A program made the position numbers and the translations under genes. DNA of 34,863 nucleotides, taken from assembly GCA_017465225.1 (NCBI GenBank), contig JAFTWQ010000018.1, forward strand, positions 1 through 34,863. Reading direction: 5' to 3'. The notes under the pieces were generated by a model, which saw nothing but the letters and a program-made list of their open reading frames with translations, was not told the origin of the DNA and did no database searches. Within the stretch, counting starts at the first letter, position 1; each line of letters starts with the position of its first letter. The stretch is from Bacteroidales bacterium. Lineage in GTDB: Bacteria; Bacteroidota; Bacteroidia; Bacteroidales; UBA932. Shown here in pieces: positions 17,077 to 25,432 of the stretch.

Positions 17077-17772
17077 ATGGAAAGGAAGAAATATGTGATC
17101 ATTATGGCCGCAGGAAGCGGCACCAGGATGGGGGCCGGAATGCCGAAGCAGTTCCTTGAACTTGACGGCAAGGCCATACTCCACAGGACCATCGAGGTCT
17201 TTCTCGAGGCATGTCCGGGCATATCGGTGGTTACCGTCCTGCCACAGGACCATATCGGGTACTGGAGGGAGTACTGTCTGGATCACAATTTCATATGTCC
17301 GCAGATCCTTGTCCCGGGAGGCATCACACGCTTTCATTCTGTAAGGAATGCTCTCGCCAGAGTGCCTGAAGGGGCTCTTGTGGCTGTCCATGACGGTGTC
17401 CGGCCGCTCCTTACAGTAAAGTTTGCAAAGGAAATGTTCGACAAGGCGGAAGGCGTGGACGGACTCATACCGGTGACTCCGTGTACCGATACCATAAAGG
17501 TCCTCGAGAAGAACGGAGATGTGCTTTCGGCGATGCCGGGAGCTTCGGCAGACCGGTCGGTGCTTTACGGCGCCCAGACCCCGCAGGTCTTCCGCTCGGA
17601 AGTCCTGAAATCCGCATATGCGATGGCTTATGACACAGCCTTCACCGACGATGCATCGGTGGTCGAAAAGTACGGAAAAAGCCTCTCGTACGTAATCGGC
17701 GAGAGGCTCAATATAAAGATCACTACTCAGGAGGACCTTGTCCTCGCAAGAGCGGTTCTGTCTGTCAGATAA
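17077..17772 (+). CDS. ispD: 2-C-methyl-D-erythritol 4-phosphate cytidylyltransferase
   Basis: 231 residues. Third enzyme of the MEP isoprenoid pathway: transfers CMP from CTP to methylerythritol phosphate in the cytoplasm. Motifs: AAGSGTRMGAGMPKQFL at 11-27 (CTP loop, with Arg and Lys at their usual places), VAVHDGVRPL near 103, and FTDDASVVEKYG near 186. The C-terminal LNIKITTQEDLVLA is typical. A TATTTTTG -7 box lies at 17050-17057. The stop at 17772 directly abuts the convergent lrp-type gene. Confidence 0.95.
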   Translation: MERKKYVIIMAAGSGTRMGAGMPKQFLELDGKAILHRTIEVFLEACPGISVVTVLPQDHIGYWREYCLDHNFICPQILVPGGITRFHSVRNALARVPEGALVAVHDGVRPLLTVKFAKEMFDKAEGVDGLIPVTPCTDTIKVLEKNGDVLSAMPGASADRSVLYGAQTPQVFRSEVLKSAYAMAYDTAFTDDASVVEKYGKSLSYVIGERLNIKITTQEDLVLARAVLSVR

Positions 17773-18294
17773 CTACTCCTTGTGCTCCTTCTTGTTCTTC
17801 TTGATGCTGGCAGAGAAGCTGGTGTTCTGGTATTCCTTTACCCATACCTGGCGCTCGATGGCCTGGTCGAGGGAAATCTGCGTCTCGGTCTGCTGTACAT
17901 ACGGGATCTTCTGTATCGTGTTCAGAAGTATCTGCATGAGGTGGTCATGGTCAAAGCAGAAGAGCTTGATCAGAAGGGCGTGCTTTCCGGTTACGAAATG
18001 ACACTCGACGATTTCGGAAATCTTCTTGAATGACTCGATCACTTCAGGGTATTTGTTGGCCTCTGAAAGTGATACGCTTACAAATGCACATACATTGAGT
18101 CCGAGAGCCTGCGGCTTTACGAGAAGACGTGATCCCGTGATGACTCCGTTTGCTTCCAATCTCTTGACTCTCTGATGGATAGCGGCACCTGAGACTCCGC
18201 ACTCACGTGCGATCTCGAGGAAAGGCATTCTTGCGTTCTTTACAAGGAACGAAAGAATCTTCTGGTCGATCTGATCAATCTGATAGTTTGACAT
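17773..18294 (-). CDS. Lrp/AsnC family transcriptional regulator
   Basis: 173 residues. The N-terminal winged HTH reads QIDQIDQKILSFLVKNAR...LEIARECGVSGAAIHQRVKRLEANGVITG (about 6-54), and an alpha-beta AsnC ligand domain (RAM) covers about 68-145. The Lys-rich tail (IKKNKKEHKE) is common in the Bacteroidota homologues. Such regulators form octamers that respond to amino acids. The upstream inverted repeats at 18315-18371 are candidate autoregulatory sites. It lies downstream of topA on the same strand, 93 bases away, and probably has its own promoter. The target regulon cannot be read here. Confidence 0.9.
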   Translation of the reverse strand: MSNYQIDQIDQKILSFLVKNARMPFLEIARECGVSGAAIHQRVKRLEANGVITGSRLLVKPQALGLNVCAFVSVSLSEANKYPEVIESFKKISEIVECHFVTGKHALLIKLFCFDHDHLMQILLNTIQKIPYVQQTETQISLDQAIERQVWVKEYQNTSFSASIKKNKKEHKE

Positions 18295-18314
18295 AGTCTT
18301 ACGATTTATAACAG

Positions 18315-18371
18315 TTTCCGACCGCTAATTTAATGACAAAATGTAAAATGTCAAAAAATAACGGTCGGAAA
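18315..18371 (-). promoter_or_regulatory. Nested inverted repeats in the lrp upstream region
   Basis: Outer arms TTTCCGACCG (18315-18324) and CGGTCGGAAA (18362-18371) are perfectly complementary. Inside lies TGACA-N10-TGTCA (18334-18353). A weak promoter (TTTG-N19-TAAATTAG on the minus strand) overlaps the inner repeat. There is no T-run, so an operator bound by the Lrp-like protein is more likely than a topA terminator. This is inference. Confidence 0.5.
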
Positions 18372-18387
18372 TTTACATTTATTAAGA

Positions 18388-20700
18388 TTACTTGCGTCTT
18401 TTCTTACGTCCTGTAGGTTCGGTCGATGCGACTATCTCCTTACACTTTTCTTCTGTAAGCGTTGCCGGGTCTGTGCCCTTCGGTATCTTGTAGTTGCTTC
18501 CGGCATGCTTGATGTACGGACCGTAACTTCCGTCAATCACCTGAATGTCGCTGTCCTTGTACTCCGCGATGATGCCTCCGGCGGTCTTGTTGAGGCTTTC
18601 CTCGATCAGCTTGACACATGTGTCGAGATCAACCTTCAGAGGATCGGTTCCGCGTGGGAGCGAAATGTTCTTGTCTCCGTACTTCAGGTATGGGCCGAAC
18701 CTGCCCTTTGTACATATGATGTCGATCCCGTTGTGCTGACCCACTGTACGTGGAAGCTCGAAAAGCTTCAATGCCTCTTCGAGGGTGATGCTTTCGATGA
18801 GCTGTCCCGGAGCAAGACTTGCGTACTGCCTGCTGTCTCCGTCTCCCTTCTGTACATATGGTCCGTACTGGCCGAAACGTGCGGTCAGAGGCTGTCCGTC
18901 CTTAGGGTCGACGCCGAGTTCGCGGCTCACATGGCTGTACTCCTTGTTGCTGAGGGTGTCCTGCACCTTCGTATGGAAAGGACCATAGAAGTCGCTGATC
19001 ACGCTGTTCCATGCAAGCTCGCCCTCTGCGATCTGGTCGAAATCCTTCTCCACGTTGGCGGTGAATCCATAGTCGAGGATGGTCTCGAAGTTCTTCACGA
19101 GGTAGTCGGTGACGATCATTCCGATGTCCTGCGGAAGGAGACGGCCCTTCTCCGCTCCGACGGTCTCGGTCTTTGCTGCGGCCTTGATGACTCCATTCTT
19201 GAGAGAAAGGTTGGTCACGTTGTGCTTTTCGCCCGGCTTGTCGCCCTTGACGATGTATCCGCGTCCCTTTGTGAGGGTCGAGATTGTAGGGGCATATGTG
19301 GATGGACGGCCGATGCCGAGCTCTTCGAGCTTCTTCACAAGTGTAGCCTCCGAGTAGCGGGCCGGCGCTGCCGTGAACTTGCATTCAGCGGTAATGCCCT
19401 CCTCATGCATGACTGCGCCTATGTTCATTTCCGGAAGGATCACCATCTCGTCATCCTGTGACGGTTCGTCGGTGCTCTCGATGTAGAGCTTGAGGAATCC
19501 GTCGAAAAGTACCTGGCTTGCCTGTACGTTGAACTTTTCCTCACCCTTGTCCGAAGCCACCTTGATGTCGGTCCTGAGGATGCGTGCATCCGCCATCTGG
19601 GATGCTACCGTACGCTTCCAGATAAGTTCGTAAAGCTTCTTCTCCTGTGGCGTTCCTTCGATTGTAGTGTTCTCTATGTAGGTAGGACGGATGGCTTCGT
19701 GGGCTTCCTGGGCTCCCTTGGCCTTTGTCCTGTACTGCCTTACCTTCGAGTACTCTTCTCCGAAGTTCTCTCCGATGTACTTCTTCGCAGTGTTGATGGC
19801 CAGTGACGAGAGGTTGGTCGAGTCGGTACGCATGTATGTGATGAGTCCGTGCTCATAGAGCCTCTGAGCGATGCTCATTGTCTGGCTTACCGAGAGCCTG
19901 AGCTTTCTTGCAGCCTCCTGCTGGAGAGTCGAGGTCGTGAACGGAGCCGCAGGGGTGCGGGTTCCCTCCTTCTTTTCGATGCTGCTTATTGTAAAGGTAG
20001 CTCCGATATGCCTTTCGAGGTACTCGCGGGCTGACTCTATGTCCGGGAACCTTCTGTCGAGGGTGGCCTTTACGAGGGTCTTGTCCGGAGTCCCTTCGGG
20101 ATGGAACAATGCATCTACCTTATAATATGCTTCATGATTGAATCCGATGATCTCCCTTTCGCGGTCAACGACGAGGCGGAGAGCTACCGACTGGACGCGT
20201 CCTGCCGAAAGCTTCGGCTGGATCTTTCTCCAGAGCACGGGAGATAGTTCGAAACCTACGAGGCGGTCGAGTACGCGGCGTGCCTGCTGCGCATTCACAA
20301 GGCTCATGTCTATGTCGCGTGGGTTTTCGATTGCGTTGAGGATCGCTGTCTTCGTGATTTCATGGAAAACTATACGTCTGGTGTTTTCTGCCTCAAGGCC
20401 GAGAGTCTCGAAAAGGTGCCATGAGATCGCCTCTCCCTCTCGGTCCTCATCGGATGCAAGCCACACGGTCTGCGCCTCTTTTGCAGCCTTCTTCAGCTCT
20501 GCCACCACTTTCTTCTTGTCTGCCGGAATCACATATTCCGGTCTGAATCCGTCCTTTACGTCGATGCTCAGTTCGCTGTCATGCAGATCGCGGATATGTC
20601 CGAAGCTTGATTTTACTATATAGTCGTTTCCAAGAAACTTCTGAATGGTTCCGGCCTTTGCCGGAGACTCTACGATTACAAGATTTTTTCCTTCCGTCAT
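18388..20700 (-). CDS. topA: DNA topoisomerase I (type IA)
   Basis: 770 residues from ATG 20700. TOPRIM domain: NLVIVESPAKAGTIQKFLG at 6-24 with the first Glu, and the acidic motif ASDEDREGEAIS at 82-93. SAGRVQSVALRLVVDRE at 165-181 and the nucleophile Tyr289 in GLITYMRTDSTNL complete the catalytic core. The C-terminus has repeated TopoI modules (RFGQYGPYVQKGDG, FGPYLKYGDKNISLPRG, YGPYIKHAG) and a basic tail GRKKRRK; zinc fingers are absent, as usual in Bacteroidota. It relaxes negative supercoils. The frame is open up to 20787, but the promoter at 20766-20734 and the purine-rich GAGGAGGA just ahead fix the start at 20700. Confidence 0.97.
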   Translation of the reverse strand: MTEGKNLVIVESPAKAGTIQKFLGNDYIVKSSFGHIRDLHDSELSIDVKDGFRPEYVIPADKKKVVAELKKAAKEAQTVWLASDEDREGEAISWHLFETLGLEAENTRRIVFHEITKTAILNAIENPRDIDMSLVNAQQARRVLDRLVGFELSPVLWRKIQPKLSAGRVQSVALRLVVDREREIIGFNHEAYYKVDALFHPEGTPDKTLVKATLDRRFPDIESAREYLERHIGATFTISSIEKKEGTRTPAAPFTTSTLQQEAARKLRLSVSQTMSIAQRLYEHGLITYMRTDSTNLSSLAINTAKKYIGENFGEEYSKVRQYRTKAKGAQEAHEAIRPTYIENTTIEGTPQEKKLYELIWKRTVASQMADARILRTDIKVASDKGEEKFNVQASQVLFDGFLKLYIESTDEPSQDDEMVILPEMNIGAVMHEEGITAECKFTAAPARYSEATLVKKLEELGIGRPSTYAPTISTLTKGRGYIVKGDKPGEKHNVTNLSLKNGVIKAAAKTETVGAEKGRLLPQDIGMIVTDYLVKNFETILDYGFTANVEKDFDQIAEGELAWNSVISDFYGPFHTKVQDTLSNKEYSHVSRELGVDPKDGQPLTARFGQYGPYVQKGDGDSRQYASLAPGQLIESITLEEALKLFELPRTVGQHNGIDIICTKGRFGPYLKYGDKNISLPRGTDPLKVDLDTCVKLIEESLNKTAGGIIAEYKDSDIQVIDGSYGPYIKHAGSNYKIPKGTDPATLTEEKCKEIVASTEPTGRKKRRK

Positions 20701-20733
20701 GCTCTGATCCTCCTCTTTTTCAAAAAGAAAGTG

Positions 20734-20766
20734 CAAAGTAAGCGACAAACCGAGCAATTTTCCAAA
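20734..20766 (-). promoter_or_regulatory. Promoter of topA
   Basis: TTTG (20766-20763), 21 bases, then TTACTTTG (20741-20734), one mismatch from TAnnTTTG. The start of transcription would be near 20729, about 29 bases before the ATG. Confidence 0.55.
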
Positions 20767-20859
20767 TTTTGTTGCTATTTTTGTCATCTTGTACTATGAC
20801 CATATCGGGAGTTACCTAAAGGTAACATTCCGGAAAAATTTTTAAAGAAAATTCTTGAT

Positions 20860-23214
20860 ATGAAGGATAATGTAAAGAAGAAGATCGTCAGATGGTTCTG
20901 GGGACTTTTCATCGCTGGAGTACTTGCCGTTGTCGGACTTCTGGCCGCGGTATGGGCATTTGCCGACATCCCGTCTTTTGAGGAACTCGAGAACCCTGAC
21001 AGCAAGCTTGCCACACAGGTCATTTCGTCAGACGGCGAGATCCTTACCACATTCCATATAGAGAACAGGTCGTTCGTGAACTATTCCGAGCTTTCTCCGA
21101 ATCTTGTGAATGCGGCAGTAGCAACGGAGGATGTGCGTTTCTACAATCATTCCGGCATCGACTTCAAGAGTCTCGGACGTGTGATCTTCAAGACCCTTCT
21201 CGGAGGAGACTCGAGCCAGGGAGGAGGTAGTACCATCACCCAGCAGCTTGCCAAGACCCTCTATCCGCGTGAGGATGTGAGCAGCAGGATCCCGGGAGTG
21301 TCGACCCTGAAGATGGTATGGATCAAGCTCAAGGAGTGGATCACGGCTGTGAAGCTTGAGCGCAACTACACGAAGGATGAGATCATGAACATGTACATGA
21401 ATCAGATCTTCTTCGGAAGCAACGCATATGGTATCAAGGCTGCGGCTCAGACTTTCTTCGGCAAGAATCCGATCGATCTTACAGTCGAGGAGAGCGCGAC
21501 GCTTGTCGGTATGGTCAACAAGCCTACAAGATACAACCCTGCGATCAATCCTGACAAGTCGCTTACAAGAAGAAACTTCGTCATCTCGCAGATGGAGAAG
21601 GCCGGTTTCATTTCCGAGCATGAGCGTGACTCCATCCAGCAGATTCCGATCACCCTTTCTTATCAGATCCAGGACCATAATGCCGGAATCGGCCCTTATT
21701 TCAGGGACATGCTCCGCCGTACCATGAACGCGAAGGAGCCTAAGCGCTCTTCATATAATCAGTATGAGGACTACAGGGTGGATTCGCTTCTCTGGGCGGA
21801 TGATCAGCTCTACGGCTGGCTCAACAAGAACAGGAAGGCAGACGGCACATCATACAATCTTGACAAGGACGGTCTCAGGATCTATACTACCATCGATTCA
21901 CGCATGCAGAGATATGCGGAGGAGGCGGTGGCCGAACATCTTGGAAAGGATCTTCAGAAGAGCTTCTGGAGGGATCTGAAATGGAAGACCAACAAGCCTT
22001 TCTCGAACGACATCGACCAGAAGACTATCGATCAGCTCATGAGGCAGGCAAGGCGCTGGAGCGACCGTTACCGCATCATGAAGAACAACGGCGCTTCCGA
22101 GTCGGAGATCCGCAAGAGCTTCGACGAGCCAGTGCAGATGAGGGTGTTCTCATGGAACAGGAAGGGGTACATCGATACCGTGATGACTCCGAACGACTCC
22201 ATCAGGTATTATAAGTCTCATCTCCGTGCGGCCTTCATGGCGATCGAGCCGGAGACAGGACATGTGAAGGCATATGTGGGAGGACCGAACTACCGTTACT
22301 TCAAGTATGACAATGTCCGTCAGGGCAAGCGTCAGGTGGGATCTACCATCAAGCCGTTCCTTTATACTCTTGCGATGCAGGAGGGCATGAGCCCATGCGA
22401 CAAGGTCGTGAATGTGCCGCAGACCTTCATCGTCAATGAGGACGAGACATGGACACCTGCAAGTACGGACAAGGACGAATGGATCGGCCAGACAGTTACA
22501 TTGAAGTGGGGACTCACCAAGAGCTCGAACAATATCTCGGCATACCTCATGAAGCAGTATGGCCCTGAAGCCATGGTGGAGATGATGCGTAAGATGGGTA
22601 TCGGATCATATCTCGACCCTGTTAATCCGCTTTGTGTGGGTGCGGCTGACATTACTGTATATGAGATGGTTGCGGCCTACAACACATTCCCTTCTAGGGG
22701 AGTATACGTGTCTCCTCTTTTCGTTACCAGAATCGAAGACAGCATGGGCAATGTGCTCGGAGAGTTCACAAACAAGAAGCATGAGGCGGTCAGCGAATAT
22801 ACAGCATTCCTGATGGCCAACCTCATGCAGGGTGTCGTGAACAGCGGTACCGGTGTAAGGCTCCGTGCAAAATATGGCCTCAAGGGAGAGATTGCCGGTA
22901 AGACAGGTACTACGAATGACCAGTCGGACGGATGGTTCATCGGCTATACGCCTTCGCTTACAGCGGGCGTGTGGGTCGGTGCTGAAGACCGTCAGGTGCA
23001 TTTCGAGTCGCTGTCTCTCGGTGGCGGTTCCAACATGGCCCTTCCTATCTGGGGACTTTTCATGCAGAAGTGCCGCAAGGACGCTTCTCTCAAGATGGAC
23101 GAAAACGAGACTTTCATGGCTCCTCCGGGCATTTCCCTCAATCTCAATTGTGACGGAAGTGATGCGGATGCGGAGATAAAGGCAGAAGAGAGTTCGGACT
23201 ATTTCTTTGAATAG
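20860..23214 (+). CDS. Class A penicillin-binding protein 1A
   Basis: 784 residues; bifunctional peptidoglycan synthase. One N-terminal membrane anchor (about 12-34). Glycosyltransferase (GT51) domain: catalytic Glu90 in ATEDVRFYNHSGID, then GGGSTITQQLAKTLY at 121-135. Transpeptidase domain: STIK at 495-498, SSN at 555-557 and KTG at 681-683. The cytoplasmic end KKKIVRW is basic, as expected. It works beside the Rod complex whose genes lie ~4 kb away. A TATTTTTG -7 box lies at 20776-20783, so topA and this gene have closely spaced divergent promoters. 44 bases separate it from ddl, within which lies a REP-like repeat. Confidence 0.95.
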   Translation: MKDNVKKKIVRWFWGLFIAGVLAVVGLLAAVWAFADIPSFEELENPDSKLATQVISSDGEILTTFHIENRSFVNYSELSPNLVNAAVATEDVRFYNHSGIDFKSLGRVIFKTLLGGDSSQGGGSTITQQLAKTLYPREDVSSRIPGVSTLKMVWIKLKEWITAVKLERNYTKDEIMNMYMNQIFFGSNAYGIKAAAQTFFGKNPIDLTVEESATLVGMVNKPTRYNPAINPDKSLTRRNFVISQMEKAGFISEHERDSIQQIPITLSYQIQDHNAGIGPYFRDMLRRTMNAKEPKRSSYNQYEDYRVDSLLWADDQLYGWLNKNRKADGTSYNLDKDGLRIYTTIDSRMQRYAEEAVAEHLGKDLQKSFWRDLKWKTNKPFSNDIDQKTIDQLMRQARRWSDRYRIMKNNGASESEIRKSFDEPVQMRVFSWNRKGYIDTVMTPNDSIRYYKSHLRAAFMAIEPETGHVKAYVGGPNYRYFKYDNVRQGKRQVGSTIKPFLYTLAMQEGMSPCDKVVNVPQTFIVNEDETWTPASTDKDEWIGQTVTLKWGLTKSSNNISAYLMKQYGPEAMVEMMRKMGIGSYLDPVNPLCVGAADITVYEMVAAYNTFPSRGVYVSPLFVTRIEDSMGNVLGEFTNKKHEAVSEYTAFLMANLMQGVVNSGTGVRLRAKYGLKGEIAGKTGTTNDQSDGWFIGYTPSLTAGVWVGAEDRQVHFESLSLGGGSNMALPIWGLFMQKCRKDASLKMDENETFMAPPGISLNLNCDGSDADAEIKAEESSDYFFE

Positions 23215-23219
23215 TCCGG

Positions 23220-23246
23220 TGTCATCCCGAGCTTGTCGAGGGATCT
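23220..23246. repeat. Interspersed palindromic repeat (TCATCCCGAGC type)
   Basis: The 27 bases from TGTCATCCCGAG to GAGGGATCT can fold (ATCCC with GGGAT, CGA with TCG, one bulge). This kind of extragenic palindrome is widespread and often gives a CHPELVEGS-like reading when translated. The element inside prmC (24869-24895) is of the same class, as both share TGTCATCCYGAGC and GGATCT. Confidence 0.65.
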
Positions 23247-23258
23247 GATTTAAGAAAA

Positions 23259-24269
23259 ATGATGAAGAATATTGCAGTTATATATGGCAGCGACTCTTCC
23301 GAGTGGGAGGTGTCGGTGCGAAGCGGCGAGTTTACCGCTTCACAGATTGATGGTGGAAAATATAATGTGTATGAGATCTTTGCCCGTTTCGGCAGATGGT
23401 CTCTGGCAGCATACAGGACAGCAGGGGCTGAAAGGGTGGCTATAGCAGAAGAACTGCGTCCCCAGATCGACAAGTCCGACTTCTCGGTTCTTCTTGAAGG
23501 AGAAAAGGTAAAGTTCGACTATGCATACATCATGCAGCATGGAACTCCGGGCGAGAACGGCCTGATGCAGGGATATCTCGAGATGCTGGGAGTGCCTCAC
23601 AGCGGATGCAACGCTTTCGTTTCGGCCATCACATTCGACAAGTTCTCATGCAAGAGCTATCTCAAGGATGTGGATTTCGTAAAATGTGCCGATGATATCT
23701 TCCTCCGTAAAGGCGAGAGCATCGAAGGACTTGCAGAGAAGGCTGTGGAGAAGCTCGGACTTCCTATGTTCGTGAAGCCTACCGACGGTGGCAGCAGCTT
23801 CGGTGTGACCAAGGTCAAGACTGCCGATGATTTCGGCAAGGCTGTGGACTATGCATTTTCGGAGGGTAACATGCTGATTGCGGAGGCGGCGATCGTCGGC
23901 CGTGAGCTTACATGTGCCGTATATTTCAATGGAAAGGAGAATGTGGCCCTGCCGGTCATCGAGATCATTACGGAGAACGAGTTCTTCGATTATGAGGCCA
24001 AGTATCAGGGTCATAGCCGCGAGGTATGTCCTGCGCAGATTCCGGATGCCCTCAGGGATGAGATCCAGGAGGTGTCGAAGAAGATTTATGCGCATCTGGG
24101 ATGCTCGGGACTTGTCCGTGTGGATTATATCAGTTCAGAGGACGGACTTTATTTCCTTGAGGTGAATACCATCCCTGGAATGACTTCGGCTTCGCTCGTG
24201 CCGCAGATGGTGCGCGCTTCCGGCATGTCCATGACTGACTTCCTCAATACTGTAATCGAAAATTCATAA
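23259..24269 (+). CDS. ddl: D-alanine-D-alanine ligase
   Basis: 336 residues. Joins two D-alanines with ATP, giving the end of the peptidoglycan stem peptide. ATP-grasp features: N-terminal NIAVIYGSDSSEWEVSVRSG (glycine-poor variant of the usual loop), MQHGTPGENGLMQGYLEMLG near 90-109, the ATP loop KPTDGGSSFGVTKV near 171-184, and the metal-binding EVNTIPGMT near 303. Two adjacent ATGs (23259 and 23262) start it. It lies 44 bases after the PBP1A gene and its stop overlaps the prmC start (TAATG), so it is co-translated with prmC. Confidence 0.94.
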   Translation: MMKNIAVIYGSDSSEWEVSVRSGEFTASQIDGGKYNVYEIFARFGRWSLAAYRTAGAERVAIAEELRPQIDKSDFSVLLEGEKVKFDYAYIMQHGTPGENGLMQGYLEMLGVPHSGCNAFVSAITFDKFSCKSYLKDVDFVKCADDIFLRKGESIEGLAEKAVEKLGLPMFVKPTDGGSSFGVTKVKTADDFGKAVDYAFSEGNMLIAEAAIVGRELTCAVYFNGKENVALPVIEIITENEFFDYEAKYQGHSREVCPAQIPDALRDEIQEVSKKIYAHLGCSGLVRVDYISSEDGLYFLEVNTIPGMTSASLVPQMVRASGMSMTDFLNTVIENS

Positions 24270-25213
24270 TGTTGCTCAAGGGCCTCATCAAGGAAGGTAC
24301 GGACATCATCTCATCTATGTATCCCGAAAGGGAGGCGAGGGAGATGGTGTTTGCTTATCTGGAGTCGGTGATAGGTACCAGAAGGCATACTCATATCATA
24401 GAACCGGAATATCAGGTCGACGATGAGGCCGCTTCGCAGGCAGTCGAGGCATTCAGGAGAATGGCTTCCGGTGAGCCTCTGCAGTATGTTACAGGCAAGG
24501 CTTATTTCTATGGCCGTGAGTTCAATGTGACTCCGGATGTCCTCATACCTCGTCCTGAGACTGAACTCCTTTGCAGGGCTGTCATTGATTTCGTTAAAAT
24601 GAAATCCGAGGTCAGAATACTGGATTTATGCACGGGAAGCGGGTGTATTGCGTGGACTTTGGCGTTGGAGATTCCGGGAGCGCAGGTGATGGCTGTTGAT
24701 ATTTCTGAAGGAGCACTGGCGGTTGCTTCCGCGCAGGATTTCGCTGATGAGATGTCTCGTACATGTGCCGTGGCTCCGGACTTCCTCAAAGCCGATGTCC
24801 TGTCATGTCATCCTGAGCCTTCTCTTTGTCATCCTGAGCCTTCTTTATGTCATCCTGAGCCTTCTCTTTGTCATCCTGAGCGAAGCGAAGGATCTTTTCC
24901 CAGCCATTTCGACATAATCGTCAGCAATCCTCCTTATGTAATGGACTCCGAGAAGGCCCTCATGAGAAAGAATGTCCTTGACCATGAGCCTCATCTGGCG
25001 CTCTTTGTGCCGGATGATGACCCCCTGCTATTCTATCGTGCGGTCGCGCAATGGGCTTTGCAGCTGCTCAAGCCGGGAGGTTTCGGAATTGTGGAAATCA
25101 ATGAGGCATTAGGTGAGGAGACAGCAGAGATATACCGCCGGTCTGGCTTCAACGATGTGACTATAATCAAGGACCTGAACGACAAAGATCGTTTTGTCTC
25201 TTTCAGAAGATGA
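24269..25213 (+). CDS. prmC: Peptide chain release factor N5-glutamine methyltransferase, with repeat insertion
   Basis: 314 residues. Methylates the Gln of the GGQ motif in release factors. N-terminal helical domain, then SAM motif I ILDLCTGSGCIAW at 117-129 and the catalytic NPPYV at 220-224. LIPRPETELL at 92-101 is a PrmC signature. Unusual: residues 179 to about 211, just before FDIIVSNPPYV, are an in-frame insertion made of three CHPEPSL heptads and a CHPERSEGS end, encoded by repeats at 24806-24895. Normal PrmC has only a short loop there (~280 residues in all). The gene overlaps ddl by one base and is followed by a terminator at 25262-25294. Confidence 0.92.
   Translation: MLLKGLIKEGTDIISSMYPEREAREMVFAYLESVIGTRRHTHIIEPEYQVDDEAASQAVEAFRRMASGEPLQYVTGKAYFYGREFNVTPDVLIPRPETELLCRAVIDFVKMKSEVRILDLCTGSGCIAWTLALEIPGAQVMAVDISEGALAVASAQDFADEMSRTCAVAPDFLKADVLSCHPEPSLCHPEPSLCHPEPSLCHPERSEGSFPSHFDIIVSNPPYVMDSEKALMRKNVLDHEPHLALFVPDDDPLLFYRAVAQWALQLLKPGGFGIVEINEALGEETAEIYRRSGFNDVTIIKDLNDKDRFVSFRR
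24806..24895 (+). repeat. Tandem 21-base repeats plus REP-like palindrome inside prmC
   Basis: Three 21-base units start at 24806, 24827 and 24848 (TGTCATCCTGAGCCTTCTCTT with small changes). A fourth partial unit at 24869 continues as GCGAAGCGAAGGATCT, so ATCCT can pair with AGGAT. The unit length is a multiple of three, so the prmC frame is kept. Confidence 0.9.
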
Positions 25214-25221
25214 TTTTTATC

Positions 25222-25351
25222 CCACTTTTTATAAAAGTCAAATAAATTTTCGAATGATTTTCGGCCTTTCACGCTTGTGGGAGGCCGTTTTTTTAATTTA
25301 TCCGTTGACAATTTCATTCAACGGATAATTGTCTTGACCTTTGCATCGGAT
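25222..25351 (+). repeat. 130-bp element, copy 1 (between prmC and XRE gene)
   Basis: 128 of 130 positions equal copy 2, exactly 527 bases downstream. It starts 9 bases after the prmC stop. Parts in order: AT-rich TATAAAAGTCAAATAAATTTTC, a terminator hairpin (25262-25294), the 31-base palindrome (25298-25328), and TTGTCTTGACCTTTGCATCGG with a promoter-like GACCTTTG box at 25336-25343. Confidence 0.92.
25262..25294 (+). terminator. Rho-independent terminator of prmC (inside repeat copy 1)
   Basis: CGGCCTTTCAC pairs with GTGGGAGGCCG (two G-T pairs) around a GCTT loop, followed by seven T residues. It should end the PBP1A-ddl-prmC message. Confidence 0.85.
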
Positions 25352-25432
25352 GGGTTAGGAACCCTTGTTTTTCTTTTTTTGTTTACATAATTGGAAACAT
25401 TTGTTATATTTGCGATGGAGGATAATCAAAAC

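Noticed and set aside
18505-19461. Plus-strand open frame of 318 codons
   Set aside because: Antisense of topA, with no recognisable domain.
24806-24895. CRISPR-like array
   Set aside because: Units are 21-base tandem copies without spacers, inside a coding sequence.
25222-25351. Repeats as integron attC sites (one per gene, palindromic, 130 bp)
   Set aside because: A cassette-like order and an ATTCAAC heptamer are present, but no paired RYYYAAC and GTTRRRY core sites at the two ends, and each copy contains a normal terminator. No integrase is seen in the window.
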